Position numbers and translations under genes: made by a program. DNA of 64,000 nt from Flavobacteriales bacterium (lineage in GTDB: Bacteria; Bacteroidota; Bacteroidia; Flavobacteriales_F; PHOS-HE28). Positions 1 through 8,707 of this stretch are shown piece after piece. The stretch is from positions 186,001-250,000 of the forward strand of contig JADIYA010000001.1 in the NCBI GenBank assembly GCA_016705545.1. Direction: 5' to 3'. The stretch's first letter is position 1; each line of letters begins with the position of its first letter. The notes under the pieces are model-generated. The model had not been told where the DNA came from and did no database searches. It saw only the letters and a list, made by a program, of their open reading frames with translations.

Positions 1-573
1 CAGCCGGAACCGCTCACCCTCTTCACCAACGACGATGGCCACGTGAGCTTTCCGCTCACCGTTGACAAGCTCTATGAGGTCCTCGCCAGCAGGGACGGCG
101 TTTTCACCGAGCGCCGACAGGTGAGCACCATGGAGCAACGCATCAGCCGCAACTACACGGAAGACTTCCGGATGCAGCGCGTCGTGGTGGACAAGCCGAT
201 CGTGATCGAGAACATCTACTACGACTACGATAGGTGGGACATCCGTCCGGATGCTGCGCAGGAGCTCGACAAAGTGGCGCAGCTCTTCATCGACAACACC
301 GCACTGAGCTTCGAGCTGGGCTCGCATACCGATAGCCGCGCGAGCGACATGTACAACCTGGTGCTCAGCGATGCACGCGCGCGCAGTGCAATGGACTATT
401 TGATCCGCAAGGGAGTACCGGCTGAACGCATCAGCGCGCGCGGCTATGGCGAAAGCAAGCTCGTTAACCGCTGCAAGGACGATGTGGACTGCACGGAGGA
501 AGAGCACCAGGCCAACCGCCGCACCGAGTTCAAGGTGGTGAAGGTGATGCCGATGCTGAGCGAGCGCAAGTGA
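1..573 (+). CDS. OmpA-family outer-membrane protein, C-terminal part (5' truncated)
   Basis: The reading frame is open from the first base, so the true start lies outside the window and only about 190 residues are visible. Most of the visible part is an OmpA-like domain, which in this family binds peptidoglycan non-covalently and anchors an outer-membrane protein to the cell wall. Recognisable pieces are the YYDYDRWDIRPDA strand and turn, the ELGSHTDSRA segment, the helix LSDARARSAMDYL, the GYGES turn and the terminal NRRTEF. In Bacteroidota this domain often sits behind repeat domains, which cannot be seen here. The stop codon directly abuts the stop of the convergent gene; the two stops form the palindrome TGATCA. 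Confidence 0.85.
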   Translation, partial: QPEPLTLFTNDDGHVSFPLTVDKLYEVLASRDGVFTERRQVSTMEQRISRNYTEDFRMQRVVVDKPIVIENIYYDYDRWDIRPDAAQELDKVAQLFIDNTALSFELGSHTDSRASDMYNLVLSDARARSAMDYLIRKGVPAERISARGYGESKLVNRCKDDVDCTEEEHQANRRTEFKVVKVMPMLSERK

Positions 574-2112
574 TCAGGCCGATCGCAACGCGCGCCGGCG
601 CACCACATCGCTGAAGGCCTCGCCCGTGGCGTGCGCCTCTGCCCATGCCAGTACATCGAAGTACTTCAGCACGAGCTGCTCATTGGGATCATTGAGGAGC
701 TCAGCGAGCTGGGCGTGCAGAATCTTGAACAGCTCACGCTTCTGAGCGGCGTCCGTGGTTCGAGCGAGTTTCTTGATGCCATCGATGAGCACCACCTCCA
801 CCCCATTGGCCCGTTGCCGCTTATCGAGGAATCGCTGCGTGCTCCGCACGATGTAGGCCAGCAGGTCGTAGTTGCCGAGCTCGTAGTGCACCACCAGGTT
901 GAAGAGCCTGGCATAGGTGAAAATGTCCTGTCGCAAAGTGGTCTCATTGTCATTGAGGACTTTGTTGAGCCAGGCCAAGGACTTGTTCACCTGCCCCGCG
1001 CCGAAGTAGGCGCAAGCCATGCACCATTGGAACTCAAGCGCGTACTCCTTGTGCAGTCGCTCGCCCAAGGCTTCCATGCCCGCGATGAACTCCGGTGCCA
1101 TCTCCACTGCCTGCGCATGCTCGCCGCTGCGATCGAGCAGTCGCAGCTCGCAGATGGTGCCCGCGACATAGACCTGCGTGGCGATGCTGATCCCGCTGAA
1201 ACCCGGTTCCTCGGGAAGCGCGCGCATCAAGGCGATGTTGGCCCGGGCGGCGTCGAGCTCCATCAGCTCGATCTGCCCATTGATGATGTAGTGCAGCGTC
1301 CGCACATAGCGCTTGGGCAGGTCAGCCTTGATCAGCGGGTTCTCGTCAAGGATCTGCTTCACGCGCAGGAATTTCTCAAGGCTGGTGCGCCAATCGCGCT
1401 TCGCCCATTGGCAGAAACCCTGGGTGTAGAAGCATATGGTGGCCGCGCGGCGCGACAAGGCGGTGTTCTTGCCCTTGATGAGTTGGTGCTCGCTGATCTC
1501 CTCCACCATGGCGTGCTCCTCCTCCGTGCGCACGTAGCCCCCGCTGCGGAACACGTAATTGATCTTGCTGTAGAGGATATGATAGGCCGCCAGGTTGCGC
1601 AGCTTCTCGATCACCTCGCGCTCCTCCTCGATCAGGGCATCGAGGTCCTTTGTGAACTCGCCGCTCTCATAGGCCTCCTCCAGCAGCATCTTCTCCCAGT
1701 TGAGCAGCTCGAAGAGGTAGTAGAAGCGCTCGTTCTCCTTGGCAATGCGCTTGGCGCGATGCAGCAACTTGTTGCACTCGGCATAGAGGGCCTTCTGGTA
1801 AAGGATCTCGATGTTCTTGATCTCCTGCTTCAGGATGCCGCTCACCGAGCCCTCGGCATGGTAAGCCCGCAGAGCCTTCAGGATCAGCTTGTAGAGGTGA
1901 TTCTTCTCCGAGGGTAGGTGCTTTATGAAGATCTCCTTGGCGAATTGAAGCTTCAGCGCATCCTCGTCGTAAACAGGTTGCTTATCGATGGCCTCGAAGA
2001 GCCTGAGGTAATTCTTCGGACCCGACTGCAGCGCACTGTGCAACTTGAAGAATCGCTTCTCCGACTTTGTGAGCGACTTGATCAGGTCGTGCAGTTCGGT
2101 GCTCGGCTTCAT
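574..2112 (-). CDS. Helical-repeat (TPR-like) protein of unknown function
   Basis: This encodes a 512-residue cytosolic protein without a signal peptide or membrane segment. It is almost entirely predicted alpha-helix, rich in Leu, Ala and Glu, with helix-pair periodicity like TPR arrays. The N-terminus (ELHDLIKSLTKSEKRFFKLH) is charged and helical. I recognise no catalytic motif. Similar long helical proteins without assigned function are common in Bacteroidota, and a scaffolding role is only an inference. The start is the ATG at 2112, which lies 25 bases below a TACATTTG promoter box. The gene is divergent from the M1 peptidase gene and convergent with the OmpA gene. Confidence 0.75.
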   Translation of the reverse strand: MKPSTELHDLIKSLTKSEKRFFKLHSALQSGPKNYLRLFEAIDKQPVYDEDALKLQFAKEIFIKHLPSEKNHLYKLILKALRAYHAEGSVSGILKQEIKNIEILYQKALYAECNKLLHRAKRIAKENERFYYLFELLNWEKMLLEEAYESGEFTKDLDALIEEEREVIEKLRNLAAYHILYSKINYVFRSGGYVRTEEEHAMVEEISEHQLIKGKNTALSRRAATICFYTQGFCQWAKRDWRTSLEKFLRVKQILDENPLIKADLPKRYVRTLHYIINGQIELMELDAARANIALMRALPEEPGFSGISIATQVYVAGTICELRLLDRSGEHAQAVEMAPEFIAGMEALGERLHKEYALEFQWCMACAYFGAGQVNKSLAWLNKVLNDNETTLRQDIFTYARLFNLVVHYELGNYDLLAYIVRSTQRFLDKRQRANGVEVVLIDGIKKLARTTDAAQKRELFKILHAQLAELLNDPNEQLVLKYFDVLAWAEAHATGEAFSDVVRRRALRSA

Positions 2113-2137
2113 GTGTTCCAGGCCCGAGAAGGCCGTT

Positions 2138-2145
2138 CAAATGTA
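2138..2145 (-). promoter_or_regulatory. Promoter box TACATTTG for the helical-repeat protein gene
   Basis: Read on the minus strand the bases are TACATTTG, an exact match to the Bacteroidota -7 consensus TAnnTTTG. It lies 25 bases upstream of the ATG at 2112. No convincing -33 TTTG at the usual spacing was found. The box forms a divergent pair with the box at 2194-2201. Confidence 0.6.
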
Positions 2146-2193
2146 GGAATCCCAACAGGGCAGTCGCTGGTGACTTCCCTTGCCTGACGGGGG

Positions 2194-2201
2194 TACATTT
2201 G
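2194..2201 (+). promoter_or_regulatory. Promoter box TACATTTG, 4 bases before the ATG
   Basis: This is an exact TAnnTTTG match followed by GGCC and then the ATG at 2206. At this distance transcription would begin at or next to the start codon, so the message would be nearly leaderless. Three other genes in the window show the same 4-base spacing. Confidence 0.6.
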
Positions 2202-2205
2202 GGCC

Positions 2206-4650
2206 ATGCCTTTCCTTCCCAACAACAAGCCAACACGGATCGTTCGGCGCTGCACCGCTTTCCTGCCGATTCTGATGGCATTGACCGCTGCCGGCCAGCA
2301 CAACTGTCAAACCACGAAGCATGCCGCGCACGGAGCGGCCAAAGGCGGTGGCTTCGCACTCTGGCCGTGGGACATCCTGCATCAGCGCGTCACGCTCGAC
2401 CTCACGCAAGGGAATCTGATCAGCGGCGCATGCGCGATCACTGCAACGCCAAGGGAGGTCGGCCCTTCGACCTTGCCCTTGCAGTTGCTTGACCTCAACG
2501 TCGATTCCATATTGATGGACGGCGCGCTCCTCCCCTTCACCCTTTCCGGCATAGACCTGAGCGTGCAGCTCCCGCAAGCCTTCACCCCTGCTGACACCAT
2601 CACCTTCACGGTTCACTACAGCGGCGACCCCGCGCTCGACCCCAGTGGCTTCGGCGGCTTCTACACCACAGGCACTTACCTCTACAACCTGGGCGTGGCT
2701 TTCACCAGCGTGCCGCACTCCTACGGGCGTGCCTGGTTCCCCTGCGCCGACAACTTCACAGAGCGCAGCAGCTACGAATTCATCGTGACCACCACCGCGC
2801 CTTATACCGCTTGGTGCAACGGCGAGCTCCTCAGCGAAACGCAGCCGACGGCCAGCACCATCACGCGGCATTGGCGGCTTGATGAATCGATCCCCAGCTA
2901 CCTCGCATCGGTTTCAGCCGCCAACTATGCCGTGGTGCGCGATACCCTCACGAGCATCACTTCCGAAGAGACCCCTGTCACCCTTGTGGCCCGCGCGCCC
3001 GACACCACCGCGATGAAGAACTCCTTCATCAACCTGCAAGGCGCGTTCGACCGGTTCGAGCAATGGTTCGGACCCTACCGCTGGAATCGTGTCGGCTATG
3101 TGCTCACCCCGCAAGGCGCCATGGAGCACGCAACCAGCATCCACTACCCCCAGTCCATCGCGAATGGCTCGCTCTCCTACCAGGACGTGATGGCGCATGA
3201 GCTCGCGCACCACTGGTTCGGCAACCTCGTCACCTGTGAGCGCGCTGAGGAGATGTACATCAACGAGGGTTTCGCAGAATACCTCGCCTACCTCTTCCTC
3301 GAAGAAGTGAATGGCCCGGACGCCTACCGGAATACCGTGCGCATCAACCACCGCAACATGCTGCTGCGCGCGCACCTCGATGATGAAGGCTGGTGGGCGC
3401 TGAGCGAAATGCCGCAGGAATGGACTTACGGCCAGCACACCTACAACAAGGGCGCTGATGTGCTGCACACCCTTCGCACCTACATGGGCGACAGCCTCTT
3501 CCGCGTGGGCCTCACCAGCTTCCTCGACACCTACGCCTTCGAGCATGTGAACACGGAGATGCTGCGCGACCACCTGAATCAGGTCACCGGCCTGGACCTC
3601 ACCGACTATTTCACCGATTGGATCCAGCAGCCAGGCTGGGCGGCATTCGAAGTGGAAAGCCTGAATGTGGAGGCCCAGCAGCCCAACGGCACGTTTCCCG
3701 TCGTGGTCACCTTCCAGCAGAAGCAACGAGGCCCCGCGCAGCCCTACCACAACGTCCCCTTCACGCTCTCCTTCGTGAATTCCGATGGTTCGCTCTGGTC
3801 CCACCCGGAACCCGTGCTCCTCGGCGATGATTATTCAACTGCAACGAGCTCCCCCCCCTTCTCGCCGATTGCAGCCGTACTCAATGCCGATGAGCGCATC
3901 AGCATGGCGAAGACCTTCGACGCAGAGACCTTCAGCGGACCAACGATCCGCGTTTACACCAACAGCGACATGCGGCTCACGGTGAACAGTACGCCATCGC
4001 CATTCAGCGTGCGGGTTGAAGAGTATTGGGTGGCAGCGGACGACCAGGCGGAAGAGTCATTCGCTTTTGTTGTCTCTCCAGACCGCTATTGGCGCATCGT
4101 CGGCAACATGCCTGCGACTGCGAGCCTGAGTGGGCGCTTCACCTACGATGGCAGGCCCGCTCCTGCCATTGCCTTCGATAGCGGCCTGATGCAGGACTTC
4201 GCCGGCTTGGCCTTTCGCGAGGATAGCTTGGTGATGCTCTACCGCGAAGGCCCCGGCTGGCCGTGGGTCCTCCATCCCGATCAGACGCTCAACACCTTGG
4301 GCAGTGTCACCGATCGCCAGGGCCGTATCGACATTAACAGCCTGCGCGCAGGTGAGTACTGCTTTGCCTGGCGCAAGAGCGCGGTGGGCATCGGCGAGAT
4401 CAGCGCTGAACCGACGGCGTGGACCTTGATGCCGAACCCCGCAGATGATTTCGTCATTGTGCGCGCTGACCGGCCCGTGCAAGGAGTGATCGAGTTGCTC
4501 GATTCACGCGGACGCCTCGTGCGCTGGGAGCCGATCAATGGAGAACAGGCGCGGATAGAAGTTCAGGGCTTGAAACGCGGGGCGTATCACCTGCGCTTCG
4601 TGGCGATGAATGAAGCCCATGAGCGAGCGGGGAAGCTCATCATCGAATAG
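2206..4650 (+). CDS. M1-family metallopeptidase with T9SS C-terminal sorting domain
   Basis: This encodes an 814-residue secreted zinc peptidase of the M1 (aminopeptidase N-like) family. The zinc site is HELAH at residues 331-335 with the third ligand Glu354 in NEGFAEY, the exact HExxH-x18-E spacing. The exopeptidase motif, normally GxMEN, reads GAMEH at residues 304-308. A signal peptide precedes the Gln-His near residue 30. The last 80 or so residues begin around LMPNPADDF and look like a type A T9SS sorting domain, so the enzyme is probably exported across the outer membrane. Family members trim N-terminal residues from peptides, so a nutritional role is likely. The start is chosen by the promoter box 4 bases upstream. 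The gene converges on an unknown exported protein gene. Confidence 0.9.
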   Translation: MPFLPNNKPTRIVRRCTAFLPILMALTAAGQHNCQTTKHAAHGAAKGGGFALWPWDILHQRVTLDLTQGNLISGACAITATPREVGPSTLPLQLLDLNVDSILMDGALLPFTLSGIDLSVQLPQAFTPADTITFTVHYSGDPALDPSGFGGFYTTGTYLYNLGVAFTSVPHSYGRAWFPCADNFTERSSYEFIVTTTAPYTAWCNGELLSETQPTASTITRHWRLDESIPSYLASVSAANYAVVRDTLTSITSEETPVTLVARAPDTTAMKNSFINLQGAFDRFEQWFGPYRWNRVGYVLTPQGAMEHATSIHYPQSIANGSLSYQDVMAHELAHHWFGNLVTCERAEEMYINEGFAEYLAYLFLEEVNGPDAYRNTVRINHRNMLLRAHLDDEGWWALSEMPQEWTYGQHTYNKGADVLHTLRTYMGDSLFRVGLTSFLDTYAFEHVNTEMLRDHLNQVTGLDLTDYFTDWIQQPGWAAFEVESLNVEAQQPNGTFPVVVTFQQKQRGPAQPYHNVPFTLSFVNSDGSLWSHPEPVLLGDDYSTATSSPPFSPIAAVLNADERISMAKTFDAETFSGPTIRVYTNSDMRLTVNSTPSPFSVRVEEYWVAADDQAEESFAFVVSPDRYWRIVGNMPATASLSGRFTYDGRPAPAIAFDSGLMQDFAGLAFREDSLVMLYREGPGWPWVLHPDQTLNTLGSVTDRQGRIDINSLRAGEYCFAWRKSAVGIGEISAEPTAWTLMPNPADDFVIVRADRPVQGVIELLDSRGRLVRWEPINGEQARIEVQGLKRGAYHLRFVAMNEAHERAGKLIIE

Positions 4651-4651
4651 C

Positions 4652-5494
4652 CTATACCTCGAACTCCTCCTTCTTCAGCAGCACGCCATCGGCAGCGAAA
4701 CAGATGGCGTAGCGCCCGGGCGGCCAGCCGCGCACGGTAATCTCGACATCGATGGTGTACTTGCCTTGGCGCAGGTCACGGCCCTCATCGATCACACGGA
4801 TGGTTCTGCCCTCATGGTCCTTCACCACGATGCTGAGCACGCCAGCATGCCGCTGCTGGAAATCGACGCGGCCGGTGATGCGCGTGGGCGTAGGGTCGAA
4901 GGCGCGTCCTTCTGCAGGTGTGGCGAATGCGGTGGTGTACCACGGCACGGGCCTGCCTGTGAGCGCGGAGAGGTATTGGCGCAGCGCAAGCGTGGCAGCA
5001 CCATCATCCGCATCGACCGCGCTGATCGGATTGTCGTTGCTAACGGTCCACACGGCTTGCTGCATGGCGTGCTCCGGATAACTCGCTGCGGCGAGGTGCT
5101 GCGCGAGCTTCACGAGGCGCTCATCGGCCAAGCGGCCTTCATCGAAGGCATTGGCGAATGCGGGGCTTGCATCGCCCGCTTCGCAGCAGAAGGCGCGGCA
5201 GGCAACGGCTGCGCGACCATGAGGTGCCAAGGCCAGCACCTGATCGCCCACCACTAATAGATCCTGCTGGGTGCTGTCACGGCTCCCGAAGCGCCAACCG
5301 CTGGGGATGCGAAGCGTAACTGGTCGCGCGGTGAGGTTCTCGGCTTCCACCCGGAGGCAATGTCCGCTATGGCCGCCAAGCGCTGTGGCGGTGATGCGCG
5401 CTTCACCGGCGTGCAGGGCCGGGCCCAGATCAACGGACCGCGAGGACGCAGGCAGTGTTGCGGCAGCGCAGAGCAAGTGGACGGTGCGGAGCAT
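4652..5494 (-). CDS. Exported protein of unknown function
   Basis: This encodes 280 residues. The N-terminus has a hydrophobic stretch (VHLLCAAATLPA) resembling a short signal peptide, so a periplasmic or surface location is likely. The body has beta-rich segments (ITATALGG, VTLRIPSGW, TIDVEITVRGWPPGRYAI) and ends in LLKKEEFEV, suggesting immunoglobulin-like or carbohydrate-binding-like sandwich folds. A central helical part contains paired cysteines (ACRAFCCE). I do not recognise the family and assign no function. It converges tail-to-tail with the M1 peptidase gene with one base between the stops, and follows eno on the same strand after about 80 bases. Confidence 0.65.
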   Translation of the reverse strand: MLRTVHLLCAAATLPASSRSVDLGPALHAGEARITATALGGHSGHCLRVEAENLTARPVTLRIPSGWRFGSRDSTQQDLLVVGDQVLALAPHGRAAVACRAFCCEAGDASPAFANAFDEGRLADERLVKLAQHLAAASYPEHAMQQAVWTVSNDNPISAVDADDGAATLALRQYLSALTGRPVPWYTTAFATPAEGRAFDPTPTRITGRVDFQQRHAGVLSIVVKDHEGRTIRVIDEGRDLRQGKYTIDVEITVRGWPPGRYAICFAADGVLLKKEEFEV

Positions 5495-5533
5495 GGCGAA
5501 TGGGTTTGCTCATGCAACGCAAAGGGGCACCCG

Positions 5534-5550
5534 CTTCGTGCGTCACGAAG
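5534..5550 (-). terminator. Possible weak terminator or hairpin after eno
   Basis: CTTCGTG (5534-5540) and CACGAAG (5544-5550) form a perfect 7-bp stem with a 3-base loop, 22 bases past the eno stop. There is no clean U-tract on the minus strand, so its role as a terminator is uncertain. Confidence 0.3.
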
Positions 5551-5572
5551 AGGTCCATCACCAGGACTGTGT

Positions 5573-6859
5573 TCAGCTAACGTACCGCAGGCTCTTGCCG
5601 GGATAGATCCCCGCAGGGCCTAGCTGCTCTTCGATGCGAAGCAGCTGGTTGTACTTGGCGATCCTATCGCTGCGGCTGGCGCTACCGGTCTTGATCATGC
5701 CGCAATTAAGGGCCACGGCCAGATCGGAGATGGTGCTGTCCTCGGTCTCGCCGCTGCGGTGGCTCATCACGCTGGTGTACTTCGCGCGGTGCGCCATTTC
5801 CACTGCCTGGATGGTCTCGGTGAGCGTACCGATCTGGTTCACCTTCACGAGGATGCTGTTCGCAATGCATTTATCGATGCCTTCGCCTAATCGCGACGTG
5901 TTGGTCACGAAGAGGTCGTCGCCAACAAGCTGGACCTTGCTCCCGAGTACTTCGGTCATCTTCTTCCAGCCGGCCCAATCGTCTTCGGCCATACCATCCT
6001 CGATGCTCACGATCGGATAACGCTTGGCCCAATCCGCCCACATCGCCACCATCTCATCGCTGGTGAGCACATCACCGGTGCTCTCGAGCGTGTAGCGCTT
6101 CTTCTTCGCGTCGTAGAACTCGGTGCTGGCGCAATCGAGCGCGAGCACGATGTCATCGCCGGGGGTGTAGCCCGCAGCTTCGATGGCCTGCATCACGAGC
6201 TTCAGCGCCTCTTCATTGCTAGGAAGATCGGGAGCGAAGCCGCCTTCATCGCCTACGTTGGTGCTCAATCCCTTCTTCTTGAGTACCGATTTCAGCGCGT
6301 GGAACACCTCGGCGCCCATGCGCAGTCCATCGCTGAAGCGCTTCGCGCCCACCGGCATGATCATGAACTCCTGCACATCCACCTTGTTGTCGGCATGCGC
6401 GCCGCCGTTGAGGATGTTCATCAGTGGCACGGGCAAGGTGCAGGCATTCACTCCGCCCACATAGCGGTACAGCGGAAGGTTCAATTCATTGGCAGCAGCT
6501 TTGGCCACTGCGAGGCTCACCCCGAGGATGGCGTTCGCGCCGAGGTTGGCCTTGTTCGGCGTGCCATCCAGGCCGATGAGGGCCTTGTCGATCATGGCTT
6601 GATCGGTGATGAGCGCGCCATGCAGCTCGGTGTTGAGCGTGGAATTCACATGCTCCACGGCCTTGCGCACGCCCTTGCCCAAATAGCGCTTCTTGTCGCC
6701 ATCGCGCAGCTCCATGGCCTCGTGCGCGCCTGTGCTGGCACCGCTGGGGACAGCTGCCCGCCCCATATGGCCGCTATCGGCCCACACGTCGACTTCGATG
6801 GTGGGATTGCCGCGTGAATCGAGGATCTCGCGTGCGTGGATCTTGGCGATCAGGCCCAT
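5573..6859 (-). CDS. eno: Enolase
   Basis: This is a 428-residue full-length phosphopyruvate hydratase, which interconverts 2-phosphoglycerate and phosphoenolpyruvate in glycolysis and gluconeogenesis. Family landmarks are present: the N-terminal AREILDSRGNPT, the magnesium and substrate loop SGASTGAHEA, the metal-ligand region SIEDGMAEDDW, GDDLFVTN, and the signature SHRSGETED near the C-terminus. It lies 46 bases downstream of carA on the same strand and is probably co-transcribed with it; rplQ-carA-eno is a familiar Flavobacterial order. The short spacer carries a perfect 14-base tandem repeat. Confidence 0.97.
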   Translation of the reverse strand: MGLIAKIHAREILDSRGNPTIEVDVWADSGHMGRAAVPSGASTGAHEAMELRDGDKKRYLGKGVRKAVEHVNSTLNTELHGALITDQAMIDKALIGLDGTPNKANLGANAILGVSLAVAKAAANELNLPLYRYVGGVNACTLPVPLMNILNGGAHADNKVDVQEFMIMPVGAKRFSDGLRMGAEVFHALKSVLKKKGLSTNVGDEGGFAPDLPSNEEALKLVMQAIEAAGYTPGDDIVLALDCASTEFYDAKKKRYTLESTGDVLTSDEMVAMWADWAKRYPIVSIEDGMAEDDWAGWKKMTEVLGSKVQLVGDDLFVTNTSRLGEGIDKCIANSILVKVNQIGTLTETIQAVEMAHRAKYTSVMSHRSGETEDSTISDLAVALNCGMIKTGSASRSDRIAKYNQLLRIEEQLGPAGIYPGKSLRYVS

Positions 6860-6869
6860 GAGGAAAAGT

Positions 6870-6897
6870 TGAAAGTGGAAAGGTGAAAGTGGAAAGG
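6870..6897. repeat. Two perfect tandem copies of a 14-base unit between carA and eno
   Basis: TGAAAGTGGAAAGG occurs at 6870-6883 and again immediately at 6884-6897. Related GTTGAAGGTT-type words recur in the spacer before murA. The repeat lies in the leader of eno, 10 bases upstream of its ATG on the minus strand. Confidence 0.75.
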
Positions 6898-6905
6898 CGC
6901 TGCGC

Positions 6906-8042
6906 TCATGCGTTCTGTTCTACAGGTCGCTCAGCGAGCGAGTGCTGCTTCATGAGCTCCACGAAACGATCGAACAGGTATCGGCTATCCAGCGGGCCCG
7001 GACCGGCTTCCGGATGGTACTGCACGCTGAACACCGGCCGGTCCTTCAGGCGGAACCCGGCGACGCTACCATCGTTGAGGTGCACGTGCGTGATCTCAAT
7101 CGCAGCATTCGCCTCCGCATCGGAGCGATTCACCACGAAGCCGTGGTTCTGCGAGGTGATCTCGTCGCGACCGGTTGTAAGGTCCTTGATCGGGTGATTG
7201 ATGCCGCGGTGGCCGTGGTGCATCTTCTCGGTGCGCATGCCCATGCTCTCCGCCAGCAGCTGATGACCGAGGCAGATGCCGAAGACGGGCAGTCCGCTGG
7301 CCACGACAGCCTTCACGTGCTCAACACTGGCTGGCATGGCGGCAGGGTCACCGGGGCCATTGCTCAGCATGATGCCATCGGGTTTCCATGCGAGGACTTC
7401 CTCAAGAACCGCGGCCATCGGGAACACGCGCACGAGGCAACCGCGCTCAACGAGGCAGCGCTCGATGTTGCGCTTCACGCCGAAATCGATGAGCGCAACG
7501 CGGAATGCCGCATCGGCGGCGCCTACCTGGTAAGCCTTCTTGGTGCTCACGGTGCTGCTCAGCTCCAAGCCTTCCATGCTCGGAACTGCGGCCAGGCGTG
7601 CGCGCAGGATCGTCACATCCATCTCACCACTGCTGATCAACGCATTCTGTGCACCATGGTCGCGGATGTGTCGCACGAGCTTGCGCGTGTCGATATCGCT
7701 GATGCCCACGATGCCGTGCTCCTTCAGGTGATCATCGAGCGAGCCGGTGCCTCCGGATCGGCTCCAGACCTCGCTGTACTTCTTCACCACAAGGCCGGCA
7801 ATGGTTGGGGCGCCGCTCTCCTCCTCCCCCGCCTTCACGCCGTAGTTGCCGATATGCGGCGAAGCCATGGTCATGATCTGGCCGGTATAGCTCGGGTCCG
7901 AGAAAATCTCCTGGTAGCCAGTCATGCCCGTATTGAAGCAGATCTCCCCTACCGTGATGCCGGGCGCCCCGATGGCACGGCCCCGGAAAAGCGTTCCATC
8001 CGCTAGGAGCAGGAGGGCTTCGGGGCGCTGGCTGATGAGCAT
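6906..8042 (-). CDS. carA: Carbamoyl-phosphate synthase small subunit (glutamine amidotransferase)
   Basis: This encodes 378 residues, the normal length for CarA. The subunit hydrolyses glutamine and passes ammonia to CarB for carbamoyl phosphate, the precursor of pyrimidines and arginine. The N-terminal CarA domain includes GEICFNTGMTGYQE. The C-terminal class I amidotransferase domain has the nucleophile elbow GICLGHQ with the catalytic Cys, and the His/Glu pair in QYHPEAGPGP. carB is not in the window. A TATCTTCG box 15 bases upstream of the ATG suggests it has its own promoter, downstream of the rplQ terminator. Confidence 0.96.
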   Translation of the reverse strand: MLISQRPEALLLLADGTLFRGRAIGAPGITVGEICFNTGMTGYQEIFSDPSYTGQIMTMASPHIGNYGVKAGEEESGAPTIAGLVVKKYSEVWSRSGGTGSLDDHLKEHGIVGISDIDTRKLVRHIRDHGAQNALISSGEMDVTILRARLAAVPSMEGLELSSTVSTKKAYQVGAADAAFRVALIDFGVKRNIERCLVERGCLVRVFPMAAVLEEVLAWKPDGIMLSNGPGDPAAMPASVEHVKAVVASGLPVFGICLGHQLLAESMGMRTEKMHHGHRGINHPIKDLTTGRDEITSQNHGFVVNRSDAEANAAIEITHVHLNDGSVAGFRLKDRPVFSVQYHPEAGPGPLDSRYLFDRFVELMKQHSLAERPVEQNA

Positions 8043-8057
8043 GGTTGCGAGCGGCGG

Positions 8058-8065
8058 CGAAGATA
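8058..8065 (-). promoter_or_regulatory. Promoter box TATCTTCG for carA-eno
   Basis: On the minus strand the bases match TAnnTTCG, a variant of the Bacteroidota -7 box used repeatedly in this window. It is 15 bases upstream of carA and downstream of the rplQ terminator, so carA-eno can be transcribed independently of the ribosomal operon. Confidence 0.5.
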
Positions 8066-8125
8066 CCGGCGCAACGTGAAGCGCTGGTCACTGATCATGA
8101 ACAGCTGTTGATTGCGAACGAACGC

Positions 8126-8153
8126 GAAGAGGCGCCCTTGCGAGCGCCTCTTC
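8126..8153 (-). terminator. Terminator at the end of the ribosomal superoperon
   Basis: GAAGAGGCGC (8126-8135) and GCGCCTCTTC (8144-8153) form a perfect 10-bp stem with an 8-base loop, 21 bases after the rplQ stop. On the minus strand it is followed by a moderately U-rich tail (CGCGTTCGTTCGC). Confidence 0.7.
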
Positions 8154-8174
8154 AGTCAAAGCTTGTTGTCGGAC

Positions 8175-8666
8175 TTACTCCGCTTTCGCTTCGTCAGTGC
8201 CAGCTTCCGGCTTCGCGTCTCCTTCGGCTTTCTTGGCAGCGGGACTGCGGCGGCTGCGGCGCGTCTTCTTCGCCTCTGCGCCTGAGCCCTTCTCCTTGGT
8301 GTAAATCGTATTGAAATCCACCAGCTCGATCATGGCCATCTCAGCGGCATCGCCAAAGCGGTTGCCCAGTTTGATGATGCGCGTGTAGCCGCCGGGGCGC
8401 TGCGCCACTTTGGGGGCTACGTCGCGGAAGAGGATGGCGGTGGCCGATTTGTTCTGCAGATCGGCGAAGACCATGCGGCGGCTGGCGGTGCTATCATCCT
8501 TGCTGCGTGTGATGATGGGCTCCACGAAGCGGCGGAGGGCCTTGGCCTTGGCCAAGGTGGTCTCGATGCGCTTGTGCTCGATGAGCGAGATCGCCATGTT
8601 GCTCAGCAGCGCGTCGCGGTGGGCCTTCTTGCGGCCGAGCGCGTTGTTCTTGTTTCCGTGTCTCAT
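8175..8666 (-). CDS. rplQ: 50S ribosomal protein L17
   Basis: This is the last gene of the alpha block. It encodes 163 residues, longer than the roughly 120-130 of most bacteria. The conserved core starts MRHGNKNNALGRKKAHRDAL and continues with the TTLAKAKALRRFVEPIIT segment. The final 45 or so residues form a Lys/Ala/Glu-rich, probably disordered tail. L17 binds 23S rRNA near the tunnel exit. Position directly after rpoA is the standard order. Confidence 0.96.
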   Translation of the reverse strand: MRHGNKNNALGRKKAHRDALLSNMAISLIEHKRIETTLAKAKALRRFVEPIITRSKDDSTASRRMVFADLQNKSATAILFRDVAPKVAQRPGGYTRIIKLGNRFGDAAEMAMIELVDFNTIYTKEKGSGAEAKKTRRSRRSPAAKKAEGDAKPEAGTDEAKAE

Positions 8667-8707
8667 TTCAGTTGTCGTTGGGGCGTGTCATGACGCGCCC
8701 GTACACG

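Noticed and set aside
631..1917. Plus-strand open frame opposite the helical-repeat protein gene
   Set aside because: The minus-strand frame is longer, has a promoter box and normal amino-acid composition; the plus frame looks like a shadow.
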